Assembly: GCA_035772785.1 (NCBI GenBank)
Contig: JAOCPU010000011.1
Coordinates: forward strand, 372,001-436,000
Direction: 5' to 3'
Source of the DNA: Phlebiopsis flavidoalba
Taxonomy: Eukaryota; Basidiomycota; Agaricomycetes; Polyporales; Phanerochaetaceae
Length of the DNA: 64,000 nt
Below are positions 35,900 through 47,449 of this stretch, one piece after another (position 1 is the first letter of the stretch; each line of letters begins with the position of its first letter). The notes under the pieces are model-generated. The model saw only the letters and a list, made by a program, of their open reading frames with translations, did not search any database and was not told where the DNA came from. The position numbers were made by a program, and so were the translations under genes.

Positions 35900-38800
35900 A
35901 TGTACCACAGGAATCATGTACATGGCCCTTTTCTGGTGATCACAGGGGATATTCCATTCCGCCATTCTGGCAGAAACCTTCTCTTCATCGATAGCCCCCG
36001 AATGCTGTAAGAGAGTAACCCCACCATTTTATCCAACGAGGCACAACACAACATGCACGGATTCTGAGGAAGCGGCGACTTCGACTGATTTTCTACAAGG
36101 CCATGGTGAGAGTAGGACCTGAATCCTATGTCATCGCCTTACTTGATAGACTAGGACAACTTACACGCGTTACAAACCTCAGGGCTTCACGAATCCATCA
36201 CCCACTCCCTCTCTTCCATTTGAAAGTCTCCATGGACGCACCTTCAATGCACTCCCTGTGGTCATCTGGATGATCCTACGAGCTCCCATCATCACCTGCA
36301 CTGGTTCCATTTCTAATTGACGTCAGCGGTGCTCTATTCGGGTGAGCCCGTGTACCTCATGTAGCTAGTAGCATGGCGCAATGCTGAGTTACCTCACAGA
36401 TAACGCTCTAAACAATTGAGCTTCACAGTCGGGATGATCCGCTTTCGTCTCTGCAAGAGCGGTCATCGACCTCTCAGCTCATGGGGTGCTGTCTGGTGCT
36501 GTCCCGTCTTAACGTTCCACCATGTCCATGCAACTATGCGCTCAATCGCTTGCCGACGATGTTAAGACACGACTCAGCTGCGCCCCCGCCACACCAACAA
36601 ATATCGCTATCATCACACCTGAAGATGTAATCGATGGTCAACTCGCTAAATCAAAGGTACGATCGTTGCATTTTTACTTGTCGGTCCTCTCGAAGGCTGA
36701 CTTCAATGACGGCCCGATAGGCTTGTGTGCAATGCTAGCTTCTTCCATCCATCTAGTGGGAACAGAGTCTTGCTGTCATACGACGGACGAGCTCGCAGGG
36801 TCCGCGACCCCACAGGAATCCGTGAGACTAATACGCAAATACCTTTAGATGCCTCTCGTGGAGACATCGTCGTTGCTGGCTCGAACCTGTGAACACATCA
36901 TTTCGGAACCCGGAGGTCCCCACGCTGGGTAGTGTCAGGCACGCTCTAAGTGCCGATGGCTTGAGACCTGGAACCGAAAATCTGGAGGAGATGGCGACAA
37001 CGATTGGTCCCATCATCAATAAATTTGATGAAACTTTGGTGAGCCCTTTACTCACTAGACATCCCTCGAGTCTTATTTCGAACTCGTAGAGACTTCCATA
37101 CCTTAGCGACTACAGCGGGGTCCTTGAACAACGTTCCTATTGTTGGTGTCCTTGGAGGCGATGTCATGTATCTCAAAAGGAAGGCGAATTCTCTCACCGC
37201 GTCTGGTATCACTTACGAATGGTCCACCTTCTCCGCTCTTCCACTCGGTGCGGAAATTTCACCATGATGACACCATCCACATATTCCCATATCGGGGACA
37301 CTTTTATCTCTCCGTCGGTCTGGTAGAGCTGGGTCTGGATGAAGAGGCATATCAACGCGAGGGACGAAACGGCACTGTAAGGCAGCGGTTAACAACTGGC
37401 CGGGCATGTACGTGAAGGACTGGACTCACGTTGGCAATTTCGTGTTACCAGCGGCCGACAATCTCGCCAATGTCGTCCCTTTCGTCGTTCCCAGCGCTAA
37501 TGACGAGGACATGGAGTTTCCGATTGTCATCTTATCATCAAACGGCACTCTATCGTATCTACAGGAAGACCATCTTGCTGCATCACGGAACTTACTCCGA
37601 GCTCGAGTATCGAGTGTCTTCGCGGGTCTCCCTCTTCCCCCGCCGCGTTTCACTAAGGCGACGTACTGGAGTGACCGTCTCGTCGCTGTAGACGAGTCCC
37701 GCACCTGGAACATTACTCCCCATTGGGGGACGAGCCACCTACACTATTGCTGATCCGTCACCCATCGAAGTTGTTGACGAGTTCACCGCCGACGACTCGG
37801 GAATCGTGGCCCTCCGTCGCGACGGGTTCCTTTGGCGCCGCATCGTCGTCCCTCCTCCCTCTGGCTCTGAAAGCGATGGCGACTTTGAGATGGGAGCGCT
37901 GGGTCCGTACAGGTGGGTGACCCATCTTGGAGTTGCCTCTCCCGGAGTCATCCTCGACATGAACCTTCTGACCAGAACACTTCGCAGTCGATACATCGAC
38001 GCACAGACATCTGTATACCCTGCCGTCAACACCATTCGCGCCTTCGGAATAACCCACCGCTTCTGGCTGGACAATGGTGCTGAGGGATGCTGATGATTGG
38101 GAACATTGCCGAAGAAAGCGAAAGGAGTGTGCTTGCCGCGAATACTGCGCGGTCGTTCGTGTCACATGCCCAAGCATGGTCATTGTGATCGTGTCGAGGA
38201 GCCTTTCGAATGGCACTACATGTCGTAGATGCCGCGGCGGAGCAACTTTGCGACGTTCGTGCCGATCTTGAGGAGCTCCTTGTCATCCTGCTGGACAAGC
38301 TAGTCGGACTAGAGGCCACTCTCGACAGCCAAATGGAAACTTTATCAGAGATGAAAGCTTGCATTTTGGGGTACTATTACTGCGATACTACTAGGTAAGT
38401 CCTACATGACACCTCCTCTTGCCAAAGTATCTTCACTGAGTGTGTATGCGTTTCAGGAATTGCTTTGATAGTAGTGGGACTAGTTTTCAAAAAGCCCATG
38501 CGCGTCATCGAAGGAGGCATACTCTACATATCCGGCCTCGTGGCTCTGGTCGTTCGCAATCCTAGCGTAGGCGTGTCAACGTTGGCGGCCATGATCGCGG
38601 ATACCGAGGTACACATCCCGGACGTCAACGTCGACCATCGAGCATCTGGGTTTTATCGCGCAATCGTTCACGGAGCTCGATGAGTTATATGGCCGGTACA
38701 CTGAACTCCTTTTGGAAGCAATTGGGGTTTTGACGCGTACCGCTATTCGCGGAGATGAGCGAGGCAACCGCTGTCCACGTCGGCGCGGAAATCTTGGCAG

Positions 38801-39295
38801 AACACGAGCAGTGCCTTCAGGCAGATTTACATATGACGACACGGCTTACGGACGCCTGCCAGATATACCTCGACTAAAGGGGGGGGGGGGTCCTCAACAG
38901 ACAAGGCATACGAATACCCGACCGCCTACTCGACGACTCCAAGATTAGTCAGTTGGATCAAGGTGGGCAAGTGGATGGTATTGGTATTGGCTCTCGCTGA
39001 GGCCCGTCATGCCCGTTCGTACTCTCGCGACCTTGTCGCGTATGAAAAGGCCATGAAGCAGGCAGCCCTCGTTCATACAAATCAATGGTTCCCCAATCTC
39101 TAGTACTACGCTCTGCAAGTTTGCGTACTAACAGTCGTCGTGATAGTCATATCCGCCGCCGTTTCCATGGCTCGTACTCCAACATACTCATACTTGTATA
39201 ACATCATGGCTTTGTATCTACTACGAGTCGTTCGCAGGTCGGGTCGCAATGAGCTACTTAACTTCTGGCCGAATCGACTCCAGAACATGGGATGA
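35900..39295 (+). CDS. Large unrecognised protein: beta-rich repeats then helical, partly hydrophobic C-terminal half
   Basis: Function unknown. From about 35,920 to 38,090 the plus strand reads as repeated beta-type pieces: RVLLSYDGRARRVRDPTGIR, IVGVLGGDVMYLKRKANSLT, FPIVILSSNGTLSYLQEDHL, YWSDRLVAVDESRTWNITP, VDEFTADDSGIVALRRDGFL. Strand-turn-strand pieces with aromatic ends suggest a propeller-like fold; this is inference. From 38,210 the protein becomes helical (EQLCDVRADLEELLVILLDK). A clean intron follows (GTAAGT at 38,396 to TTTCAG at about 38,456), then a hydrophobic stretch (IVVGLVFKKPM, GILYISGLVALVV, about 38,465-38,550), ELYGRYTELLLEAIGVL and WIKVGKWMVLVLALAEARHA, with a stop at 39,293. 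A 12-G run at 38,879-38,890 interrupts it. Whether it is one gene or two is not settled. Confidence 0.45.
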
Positions 39296-39410
39296 GCTGG
39301 GGTGTTTTTGAGGTCGCGCTTACTCTCAACCTCGATGTGTCAATCATCAATGCAAGTCGGGCGCGTCGCGTCCGGCAGTTGACTATGGTTTACACCACGA
39401 CTCTCTTGTT

Positions 39411-39860
39411 ATGTCCACCACGCCCTATTTCTCTCACGCACTTATGCCCCACTGCATCCCACATCGCTCCTTCCAATGTTTGCGCCAGAGGCCACCATGT
39501 CCACGTAGCACCAATCCCATCCCCTTTAAAATTGTCCGTTCCCCAAGATGGGGGGGGGGGCTATCGATGGCGTTGAAGCGTAAACTTGCCCCCCCCGGTG
39601 ACGGTTCCTCCCACCCATCTGTTCCCCTGTGTGATGATACTCTCAGGATTACGGGTCGTTCTCTCGACGATATCTCGCGCTTACTTGAACACTGGAAAAC
39701 GGGTGTACGACTGAAGAAACATGAAGCCGCTCGCGTGAATGAGCGAACTACCCCAATTCTCTCTCCCGGTATATACGTTGATCGTGCCATGGTACTCCTC
39801 CAAGCTACCAACGCACATTTTGTGCATAAGAAAGCTTCACGTAATACGACATCTTATTAA
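39411..39860 (+). CDS. Hypothetical protein or final exon
   Basis: Not recognised. An open plus frame of 149 codons to a TAA at 39,858, best from about 39,570 on (LKRKLAPPGDGSSHPSVPL, RITGRSLDDISRLLEHWKTG), polar and helical. An 11-G run lies at 39,550-39,560, so the N-terminal part may be in a false frame. It may belong to the preceding large gene. Confidence 0.3.
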   Translation: MSTTPYFSHALMPHCIPHRSFQCLRQRPPCPRSTNPIPFKIVRSPRWGGGLSMALKRKLAPPGDGSSHPSVPLCDDTLRITGRSLDDISRLLEHWKTGVRLKKHEAARVNERTTPILSPGIYVDRAMVLLQATNAHFVHKKASRNTTSY

Positions 39861-41944
39861 AGGGCAATCCCTCTCTTGTTTCTGTTCATGGATGGCCTAG
39901 GATGGCCCGGAGCTTCAGTCGAAGTCAGAAAGATCGGCTTCGGCTGCTCACAGGAGCGCCGAGAGTATGAATACGAGCCTAGTTTACAACTCGGTAGTCC
40001 CGCTGCCAAGTATTGCACAGGGTTTGGTTTCTCTTGGCGCACGGCGGCTGCAGAAAGACTGTGATTTGGCGATTAACCCAGGTATGCGGTGAAGTAGGTC
40101 ATTCGATGTGTTGCCTGAACTCTTTGTCGCTAACGGGTATAAGCGTAGAATTTGCGCACAGATCTGATGCTCGAGCTCGGCTATAATCACGTGACCGGTG
40201 CGCATTCACTAATACATTTATTGGCTTGAAATTTGCGGGGCTCATAAATTCTTGGAGCAGCTTTTTTTCACGGTGGTGACTTCGGGTTTCCTTGTAATGT
40301 AGTATCGCAAAAATGTAAACGCCATTCTGAGCTCTAACGCATTCTTTTTTGCTGTGTCCATTGTAAGATCCTCAGACACATCGCTATTGGCTTACCGTTA
40401 GCTGCCCGGAATATGCCAGAGTTTGCTGGGCACACTAATCTTCCATAAAAAGGCGTATGTCAATGGACCACTTATACGTGCACCATTGCTAAAGGGACTC
40501 AACAGACCTGGGTGATGTATACACTGACGTAGTGGTCAACCCTCAACGTCCCTTTTGGGATAAATCCACTTGGTCTTGTTCTAGTGACGAGAAATTCTCA
40601 TTTGCAGGGGCCATACCCAAGGAGGCAAAGGCAGGTTATGCCGACAGTGATCCCATGGTAAAGGTGGAGGTGGCTCTGGTACGGGAGTGCGTTGCGATTT
40701 TTCATTAGTGAAACCAAACCGTTTATATGGTGGGGGACGGTTTTTTCAGGACAAACGCTTACAATGACAGATTCAGTCGTCAAAACGCGCAAACACTCGT
40801 CCTACAGCTGCCTCAGTCGGACGTTCGCTCAGGTGTCCCTGGCCTAGCCTGGATCGTAGACGAAAAACTCGCTGCTTGTAGGACTGACAGTTAAATACCT
40901 GGACTGTAGGACGAAGGTAGAGCGTCTCACTTATCAGGGATGCTAATCGGGTGGCGTTGCTTGTACCATCTCGGTGTTCTCTTACAGATACTCTCTTGGA
41001 TCCATCTATTACTCTGTTGCACACACACACCATCAACCTCATGCCGCCGCCACGTCCATATCGGATATAGTTCCGAGGCGCATAAAGCTCAGCGATTGGG
41101 ATGTACGCACAGCTCAACGATATCTGACAACCGGCAAGTGTGCCGATGGGATCTCCAGAGCCGTAGTTCCCGCGCGAGCTGATGGTGGTACAACGCCTAC
41201 GTAGAGCGATTTCGGTTTTACCATTGCCTGTTCACTCAAGGGGCTAACTCTCGCACAGATGGCACCGTAACCGTACCCCTTGGATGGGTGGTATCTTCGG
41301 GGAAGCACGATAAGCGGTGGCCATTTTGCTGCGTAATGAAAAGCCGGTAGAGTTTGGTCGAAAGACGTGCCGAAATTGGTGTAAGGGTAATTACCAGGCG
41401 TGAGAGGCACGGGGCCTATGAAAGCTCTCCCAATCTGTGTTCCATGTGGACTTGGTGCAACAATGTCATCGTCGGCTCGCTGGTTAGTGGCTATCATTTG
41501 ACGATGATGGTATAAGTATATCGCATGCAACCAGGACTGTATCTCGTTTGGTCATGACCCTGTGTTGTGGGATCTCTGAAGAAAGTGTAATTTCGGGCTA
41601 AAATACGATTAAATGGCAATAAATGCCTGGTCTCATGGGTCTGCTGAATAACTTCCCTCTGATTCTTGGGGGTGCAGTAAGGACTACTATCCAGCTCGTT
41701 AATCTAATCGGGCATCCCGCTCAATGGCTAACTAGACCCCTACTTGTCTGACTATAATTCCTATCCGCACTATACACCTACGGTAGCTTGGACGCTGGGT
41801 GCTCAACGAGCTACTGGCAATCTCTAGATTTAAACTACTATCGAGAAATGTAATTCCTTGAAGGGGCGGGGGGCTATACTCACTAATCGGAGTCCACTAT
41901 CCGGGCATCATCCGCGCTGTCTGCTCATGGGTGGCATCCAATAC
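39861..41944. other. No gene recognised
   Basis: The longest open frame is on the minus strand at 41,114-41,530 (138 codons, with blocks such as PGNYPYTNFGTSFDQTLPAF), another at 40,773-41,117. Neither matches a family I know, and splice sites do not join them convincingly. Given the frame damage elsewhere, a hidden minus-strand gene is possible. Confidence 0.35.
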
Positions 41945-43348
41945 TCAGCCCTTCTCCTTGAAACCTGCTTGAGCGGTCGATAGCACATCCTGAATCGAGC
42001 GGGTAGGTGGAGGTACCGATACATCCGCTCTGCTCTTCGAGTTATCGTACTCGTACGTGTTACGTACGCTTTCTGATCCGCTCATACGGTCACGGTTACC
42101 GGCTGCCATGTGAGACGTGCGAGGCATCGTGATCAGGCTGCATGCGCGTGGTGGGCATGATCACTGGAATAGGTGGGTTAATTCAAAGTACGTAATGGGG
42201 AAGCCTTACAAGGCGTACCCCACTCCTGGACCATCTCTTATATTCGCTGCTTGGAAATGATCAACCGCTGCTGTCGCCAGCCGGGCTTCAGGCTTTTCAG
42301 AGCGCAAGGAGCGTGTGCGAGTCCCGTACCTCGCCTCGGTCGGCCGTGACATCTACCCAGCAATGCTCTACATTTAGACCATTTTCAATCAGTATAAGAG
42401 TACATGTGGCGTAACGTCCAATGAATGGAATAGCTCCGGTACGCGAGCAGAGAGCAATTGGTCATTGTTCTTAACTTGCTATATATCAAGGAATAGGTTT
42501 TTTTGTGATCCAATCGACACATAGACGTGTTGATGCGTTTATCGTGTCACTGACCTCATGCAACACCGGTGGTTCCGTAAAAAACGGAGAGGGTGTCATC
42601 GGTTTGTGTCATATCCCTATTATCACATGCTCACCCTTGGTTGACGCCTCGAATTGCACAGACGAACTCCCAACAGGCTGGAGGCTCCGCTCTGGCAAAA
42701 CCCTTGGCTCCTCAGTCGGTAGCTTCCCTCGCGACGTGGCGGAGTGTTTTTCACAGACGCCTGGAGTCTTGACTAGGTCCATTGAGTGATTGTTGCCCAG
42801 TCTAGTTCAGAGTAGCAACCTTTGGGCGTTGGCGCATGGGCTGACAACTGCCGTGCGGTGGAGTGAGGTGATCACGACTCCGCTTTCATCGACGGGTGCG
42901 TCGGTTACCATACTTGAGGCGCAACGACACTTCGTAAGATGCTGAGCGTGTGCCTGAGACGCGGGTACTACTAGCTCATCTGGGATCTCGTGTTGCGGTG
43001 ACGTAGCACATGGCACGAGTGGGCGGTTGTGTTCGATAGCGTCGACGCCTTTACAGCAGCATCATCAAAGGCGCCGGTCCTACATAGAGGCCGTGCGTAA
43101 GGCCATGTTCGGCACTAATTACTCGCAAGATTTACTCACCAGGGTAATGTCGGGAATGACGATGACTTCAAGTTTGTCTCCAAAGCTTTTGAAGGTCTCT
43201 TTCAGATGACTGAACGACCTTGGACTCTGAGCGGACAGTACCGCGCACAGAGTAGCCCTTCTCCAGTAAAGGGACCGCACGACCCAAAGGGGCGATGTAA
43301 CCGTTCGCACCGGTGACTAGAACCTTCCGCCTGACTGATAGCTGGCAT
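41945..43348 (-). CDS. GRE2-like NADP-dependent reductase (extended SDR / epimerase family)
   Basis: Reduces methylglyoxal, ketones or flavonoid-like carbonyls with NADPH; cytosolic. Start ATG at 43,348 (MPAIS), then KVLVTGANGYIAPLGRAV: the Rossmann TGxxGxxA cofactor motif at about 43,275-43,318. Then LLEKGYSVRGTVRSESKV, HLKETFKSFGDKLEVIVIPD (about 43,145-43,210), an intron donor GTGAGT, GAFDDAAVKGVDAIEHNR (about 43,020-43,072), PDELVVPASQ, VVITSLHRTAVVSP (the family's TSS/VxxV segment), a much altered YxxSK...WEFV region (about 42,680-42,790), WVDV...LALEKPEA (about 42,280-42,350), and a C-terminus YDNSKSRADVSV, SIQDVLSTAQAGFKEKG with a stop at 41,945. More blocks are altered than in uL23 or eIF2-alpha, and the catalytic YxxxK segment cannot be read cleanly. 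Real decay cannot be excluded. Confidence 0.7.
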
Positions 43349-44419
43349 GGCGTCAAAGAGCTATAGTAGATAGGCAATCTAGGAGAGAAGAGATAGGGCT
43401 TTGAGCCCACTCATCGTTCTATGCGAAGGTACTTATACCATCGGCGTCAGCCACCATGCTGCTCACTCAGCAGCTCTACGGGCCCGAACTGCAGCCATCG
43501 ATGACTCAAGCTGAGCACCAAACAGTCGGAATACAGACGGAGGTACAAGCAGAGCATCCCACAAAGACTGGGTAGGTTGCAGATGAGGGTGCGGTACCAA
43601 TAGACGGCATTAGCGGGAACCCTGGCATGCTGAGCCTGTATGGTGTTCGAAATAAGCCTGTCGCTGAGTCATGTCTGACTGCATGCAAGCGAGAGGAGCA
43701 TATTTCGAGCAAACATGACTATTACGCAGACTGACATGCACCTGTTCGTGGATTCGTACGACGACCCTGGATCCGCCTATTTGAGGGTATAAAACAACCC
43801 AAACTTGTGAATTCGGAGAGTTTTTGAAGCGATGTTGGTTCTCGTGATTTCTGAAGATGAGGCAATGAGACCAGTGTCCAAACTTCGAAGGCGAGTCGAT
43901 TCATTGGGTGCGTAGGCGTGGGCAAGGAGCTGAAACAACCTGGCCTCCGGGGTCTGGGGATCACACGCGGGGGAGTGGGCGGGGTCCTTCTGTATCGGTA
44001 CACGTGCATTACATTCTATCCGCGGCCCTTCGATTCGCCGTTTGTTGTCAGTCAACCGTGACCGTGTTCTTTCATCCCGAATCCCAAATCCCGGACACTC
44101 ATCCTGTTTAATGGCTGCAACGAGGTATACAGAAGCCAAAGGAATAAATCATCTTGTCCCTCTTTCCGTCAATGACATGTGATGAAAATGCCACATGCCT
44201 TCGAGGCAAATTTTCGCGGACATAGGGCGTCATTTTCTGCTCTGCCCCTCGTACTTGCTTGACAGCGTAGCTGTCCGCGCTCTGCCTTTGGGAGACTACT
44301 CGTACTCCTCAAGGACGGATATTAAGCATCTTAGCTTGCGTCACTTCGAAGTATTGACGAACTTGGTAACGACTGGCTTCCTCCTTGTGTCCTTAACCGT
44401 TTCGTCAACTACTTTCTGC
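43349..44419. other. No gene clearly seen
   Basis: Should contain the GRE2-like promoter and perhaps the rest of the GH28 gene on the minus strand, but none of the later GH28 blocks can be read. A TATAAAA word on the plus strand lies at about 43,788. A 120-codon minus frame at 43,777-44,139 is open and unmatched. Confidence 0.3.
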
Positions 44420-44888
44420 TCAAAGTGGAGTTTTGGGCACGCACAAACGCGTATGTCAGATCTCACTTTCTCCCGACCACGCCGTCAGGTGATTTTGTGA
44501 GCCAACGAAAATTGAGCTGGCGGAGCTCAGGTAGTGATAACATTGTAGAAACTATAGTACATAATAATATGTATTGTACTGCATCGAATATTCAGCCTGC
44601 CAATCACGCCGTATGTAAAAATGTGTTTTTACCTGGTACCAGTCAACTCAACCTCTACGTCATCAAGCCCAGTGGTGAACAACAAGGTCAAGAGAGTCGA
44701 CCAAGTAGTACTGATCGAGAACCACTTTCCCATTCTTGGAGCACCTCTTGAAAGCATCGTTGATGGCAGGCCCATCGTCGTGGCCACCACCGGTGTGCGC
44801 TACGTTGGGCATACGAGACGAGGCCGGGCGCCGGTGGCAGATCAACAGGCGAGAGCAAAAGTGACAGAAGTACGAGGGCGGAGAGCAT
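44420..44888 (-). CDS. GH28 pectinase (polygalacturonase / rhamnogalacturonase type), N-terminal part
   Basis: Secreted pectin-degrading enzyme family. Start ATG at 44,888: MLSALVLLSLLLSPVDLPPA is a clear signal peptide. It is followed in a neighbouring frame by AHTGGGHDDGPAINDAFKRC, SKNGKVVLDQYYLVDSL and GLDDVEVELTGT (about 44,640-44,800). DDGPAI...F..C...KVVLD...YxVD is the conserved start of exo-type GH28 enzymes. Below 44,640 only a weak YAFVRAQNSTL-like piece (about 44,450) can be placed, and the catalytic Asp/His blocks are not found down to 43.4 kb. Either a truncated remnant or a gene with an unreadable 3' half. Confidence 0.6.
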
Positions 44889-44989
44889 GAGTTAACCATG
44901 AGTGCGGGAGCGATGTTGGGGTACATAATTCAGACGGCACACGCTTCCCATACGGTCGTTGGCTGGCGGTGACCCTTTATACGCTCAAG

Positions 44990-45640
44990 GGGATGTTTAT
45001 CAATGCCAGTCTCTTGAATACGCCGCCGACAGAGTGGTATGACCATAGCATAGCATATGTAGACTACTGTAGATTGACGTGCAGACGGATACCTACGGCC
45101 CGCATAAGTGCTGAAGCTGTCCGCAGAAGTTTCGGAATAGAGGTCAGACGACGAGGTAGCGGCGAGGGCGAGAATTTGATCGTAAGAGCGACGAAGACCC
45201 CGATCACCTCAAAGCAAACCCCGACCACTCCTGTATGTTGTGGCAGTAGGCAGAAACGGGGCTTCGGTAGGTGGCACAGAGAGACTCTGCGTCATAACAC
45301 GCGATGAGCAACTTAAATGCACGTTGTTTCCACTACAGTTTGGACTGGTGCTCCCAGTGGCAGAGTTTCGCACGACACGGATAAACCGCCCATTTTGAAC
45401 GCGATCAACGAGCCAGTCGAGTCGTTCGCGCTTAACTTCCACGCGCCTCTTGACGTCCTTCCCCCCTGCCGTCCCCACTACACTACGTCACAGAATCTTG
45501 GTTCGGAAATTGCAAATGTCTCACAAGTCATCACTTTCGGCTCAGCAGCGACACCCGCCTGGATCCCTCCCGTTCTGCGCCATCAGTTTCTCCTATTGAC
45601 CATATGGTGACCGAGTCTCGAGGTCCGCTTGGCAGTGCCG
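44990..45640 (-). CDS. Possible surface protein related to Ser/Thr-rich single-pass family
   Basis: Minus frames read KLSANDSTGSLIAF then a Ser/Thr/Pro-rich part (about 45,250-45,460). The piece ...NDSTGS... resembles the beta-sandwich module found before Ser/Thr stalks in basidiomycete single-pass proteins, and a hydrophobic piece GVVGVCFEVIGVFVALTI (about 45,190-45,250) could be the helix. No frame is continuous and the start is unknown. Tentative. Confidence 0.25.
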
Positions 45641-47449
45641 AGCACAATGGCTGCAACCTCAGCCTACCACCCAGTGGGTTGTTCTAATTTTTCAGTGGAA
45701 GAGATAGCTCTAGTACTCATGTACTATACCCCGCGCGTCGAATAGGATCGCGACCACATGTTGTTATTTCGAGTACTACAAAGTTGCCAGGGACGCTCGA
45801 CAATGCAACCCATCGCTAATGGGTGGCACACTTCTACTTGACGTGGTTTGCGATGTGAAAGTGATCTCAACAAAAAATCATATCCTCGCGAAGCCAGATG
45901 GCCGGCCTGCTTATTGTTTTGTTTCCGCTTGAAGCCAAAATACTTCGGATCCTTCGAACAAACCTCGAACCCTGGCACTTTCGCTTCCGTGAGTTGGAAT
46001 CTGTCCCCTTGCCGGCTACTGCTGTCTTCTCTGCTAAACGACGTGTTGAAGGCCAGAGGTCATTAAGCTACGACTTTTGGCTCAGACGATGAAGAGGACT
46101 CAGAGGACTCAGAGCGATGAGCAGAAAGACTTTGCCGACCAAGTTGCGTACGACGGGGGCGAGGATGCCGATATCAGTATACCAAAAGTCAGTATTTTCA
46201 CAAGGGATTGATGCTGAGTGGGGCTTAGTCGGGAAGACGATACCCCCAGCGATCGGCGGGGACCCTGCTGTCATCATACCATAGGGGCTGATATGGGGGC
46301 GGCTGAACCGGAATCATCAAAGACCAAATCATCAGTTCCTGCGGACTCCCGCTGCCTCGTCGCCGAGTCCGTATCCTGGGGGACGAAACTGGCGAGTCAA
46401 ACTTTGCCGTCATCTACGACATCGTGACGCACGAGGCATCGCATCGAAGATTGGCGTCATCTGAGAGCGCATTCCCAAAAGGCTTCCTCGCGGCATTGTC
46501 CACTCCCCGACTAGTTCAGCTTGCGGAGATGATGAGGGCACCTTTGGCTAGACCGCCTTTCTGCCACACACCATGCAGACGCCATTGAGAAAGGCATCGT
46601 CCTATCCTTCATGGCTGCATAAGGACTGAGGCTTAATGCTACGATCTTCTCACGTGTAGCCTGCTCACCAATGGGGATGTGTGTACGAGAACGATGAAGG
46701 AAGGGAAATATAGGCAAGTCGCCCCTATATTCTCTGCTGACCCTGACCCTTGCTGACAGGCAACAAGCAGGCGAAATGTCGGCTTACTTAACCTTAATCT
46801 CTTCCCCCCAAGAGTCATCGTCGCTCGTGTAGCTAACCAGATGTGAGACTAACGTCCAGACGACCCGCATCATTACATGAACTTCGAGAACCACTATTCG
46901 CATGGGCTCTGTGGCCATCCTTTTTTGGAGTCTGCGGCCGAGCAAGCTCACTCTACAGTGGACAAAGACTTGTGTGTGGAATAACGACTATCATCCCGCG
47001 CCGAGAGACGCGTATGGCGTCCGGCTGAGTCAATTTTCAGGCATTGACACGTTCGGCGAAGCAACGCAAGCTCCGGCAATGTAACCGGCGGCAATAAGTG
47101 GCCATTCATTGCAATCCTTCATATTCCTCTACAAGCCTTCAGCTGTCCGACTTGTCTCTATCGGGCCTATGACACTGACTCCGACCCGCCATTTGTTGAG
47201 TCATTACGGCTACTCATCGATTATCGAAGGCCGGATAGGAAGGATCAAACGCTATTTAAGGACTTCGCCCGTCAAGGTTGCCTCTCTACCTCACTCATCT
47301 CCCACTGCATTGACTATTGACTACCACAGAATGACTATCCAAAACCACCTAAACTACGCTTGGCGGCTCCGCTTCGGGTGTTCGGGTGCGGGAAAGTCGT
47401 CTGCGTGTGAGTTACTCATGCCGTTCACGAGGAGAGTTCGCCTCATGGG
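45641..47449. other. No gene recognised
   Basis: A minus-strand piece at 46,075-46,430 ends in a Ser/Glu-rich stretch (HRSESSESSSSSEPKVVA) that looks like a disordered C-terminal tail, but nothing upstream identifies it. Other frames are unmatched. Confidence 0.3.

Noticed and set aside
47376..47403. Walker A-like GCSGAGKSS, suggesting an ATPase or ABC transporter
   Set aside because: No Walker B, signature or other ATPase block is found nearby, and the surrounding DNA leads into an aldo-keto reductase; probably chance.
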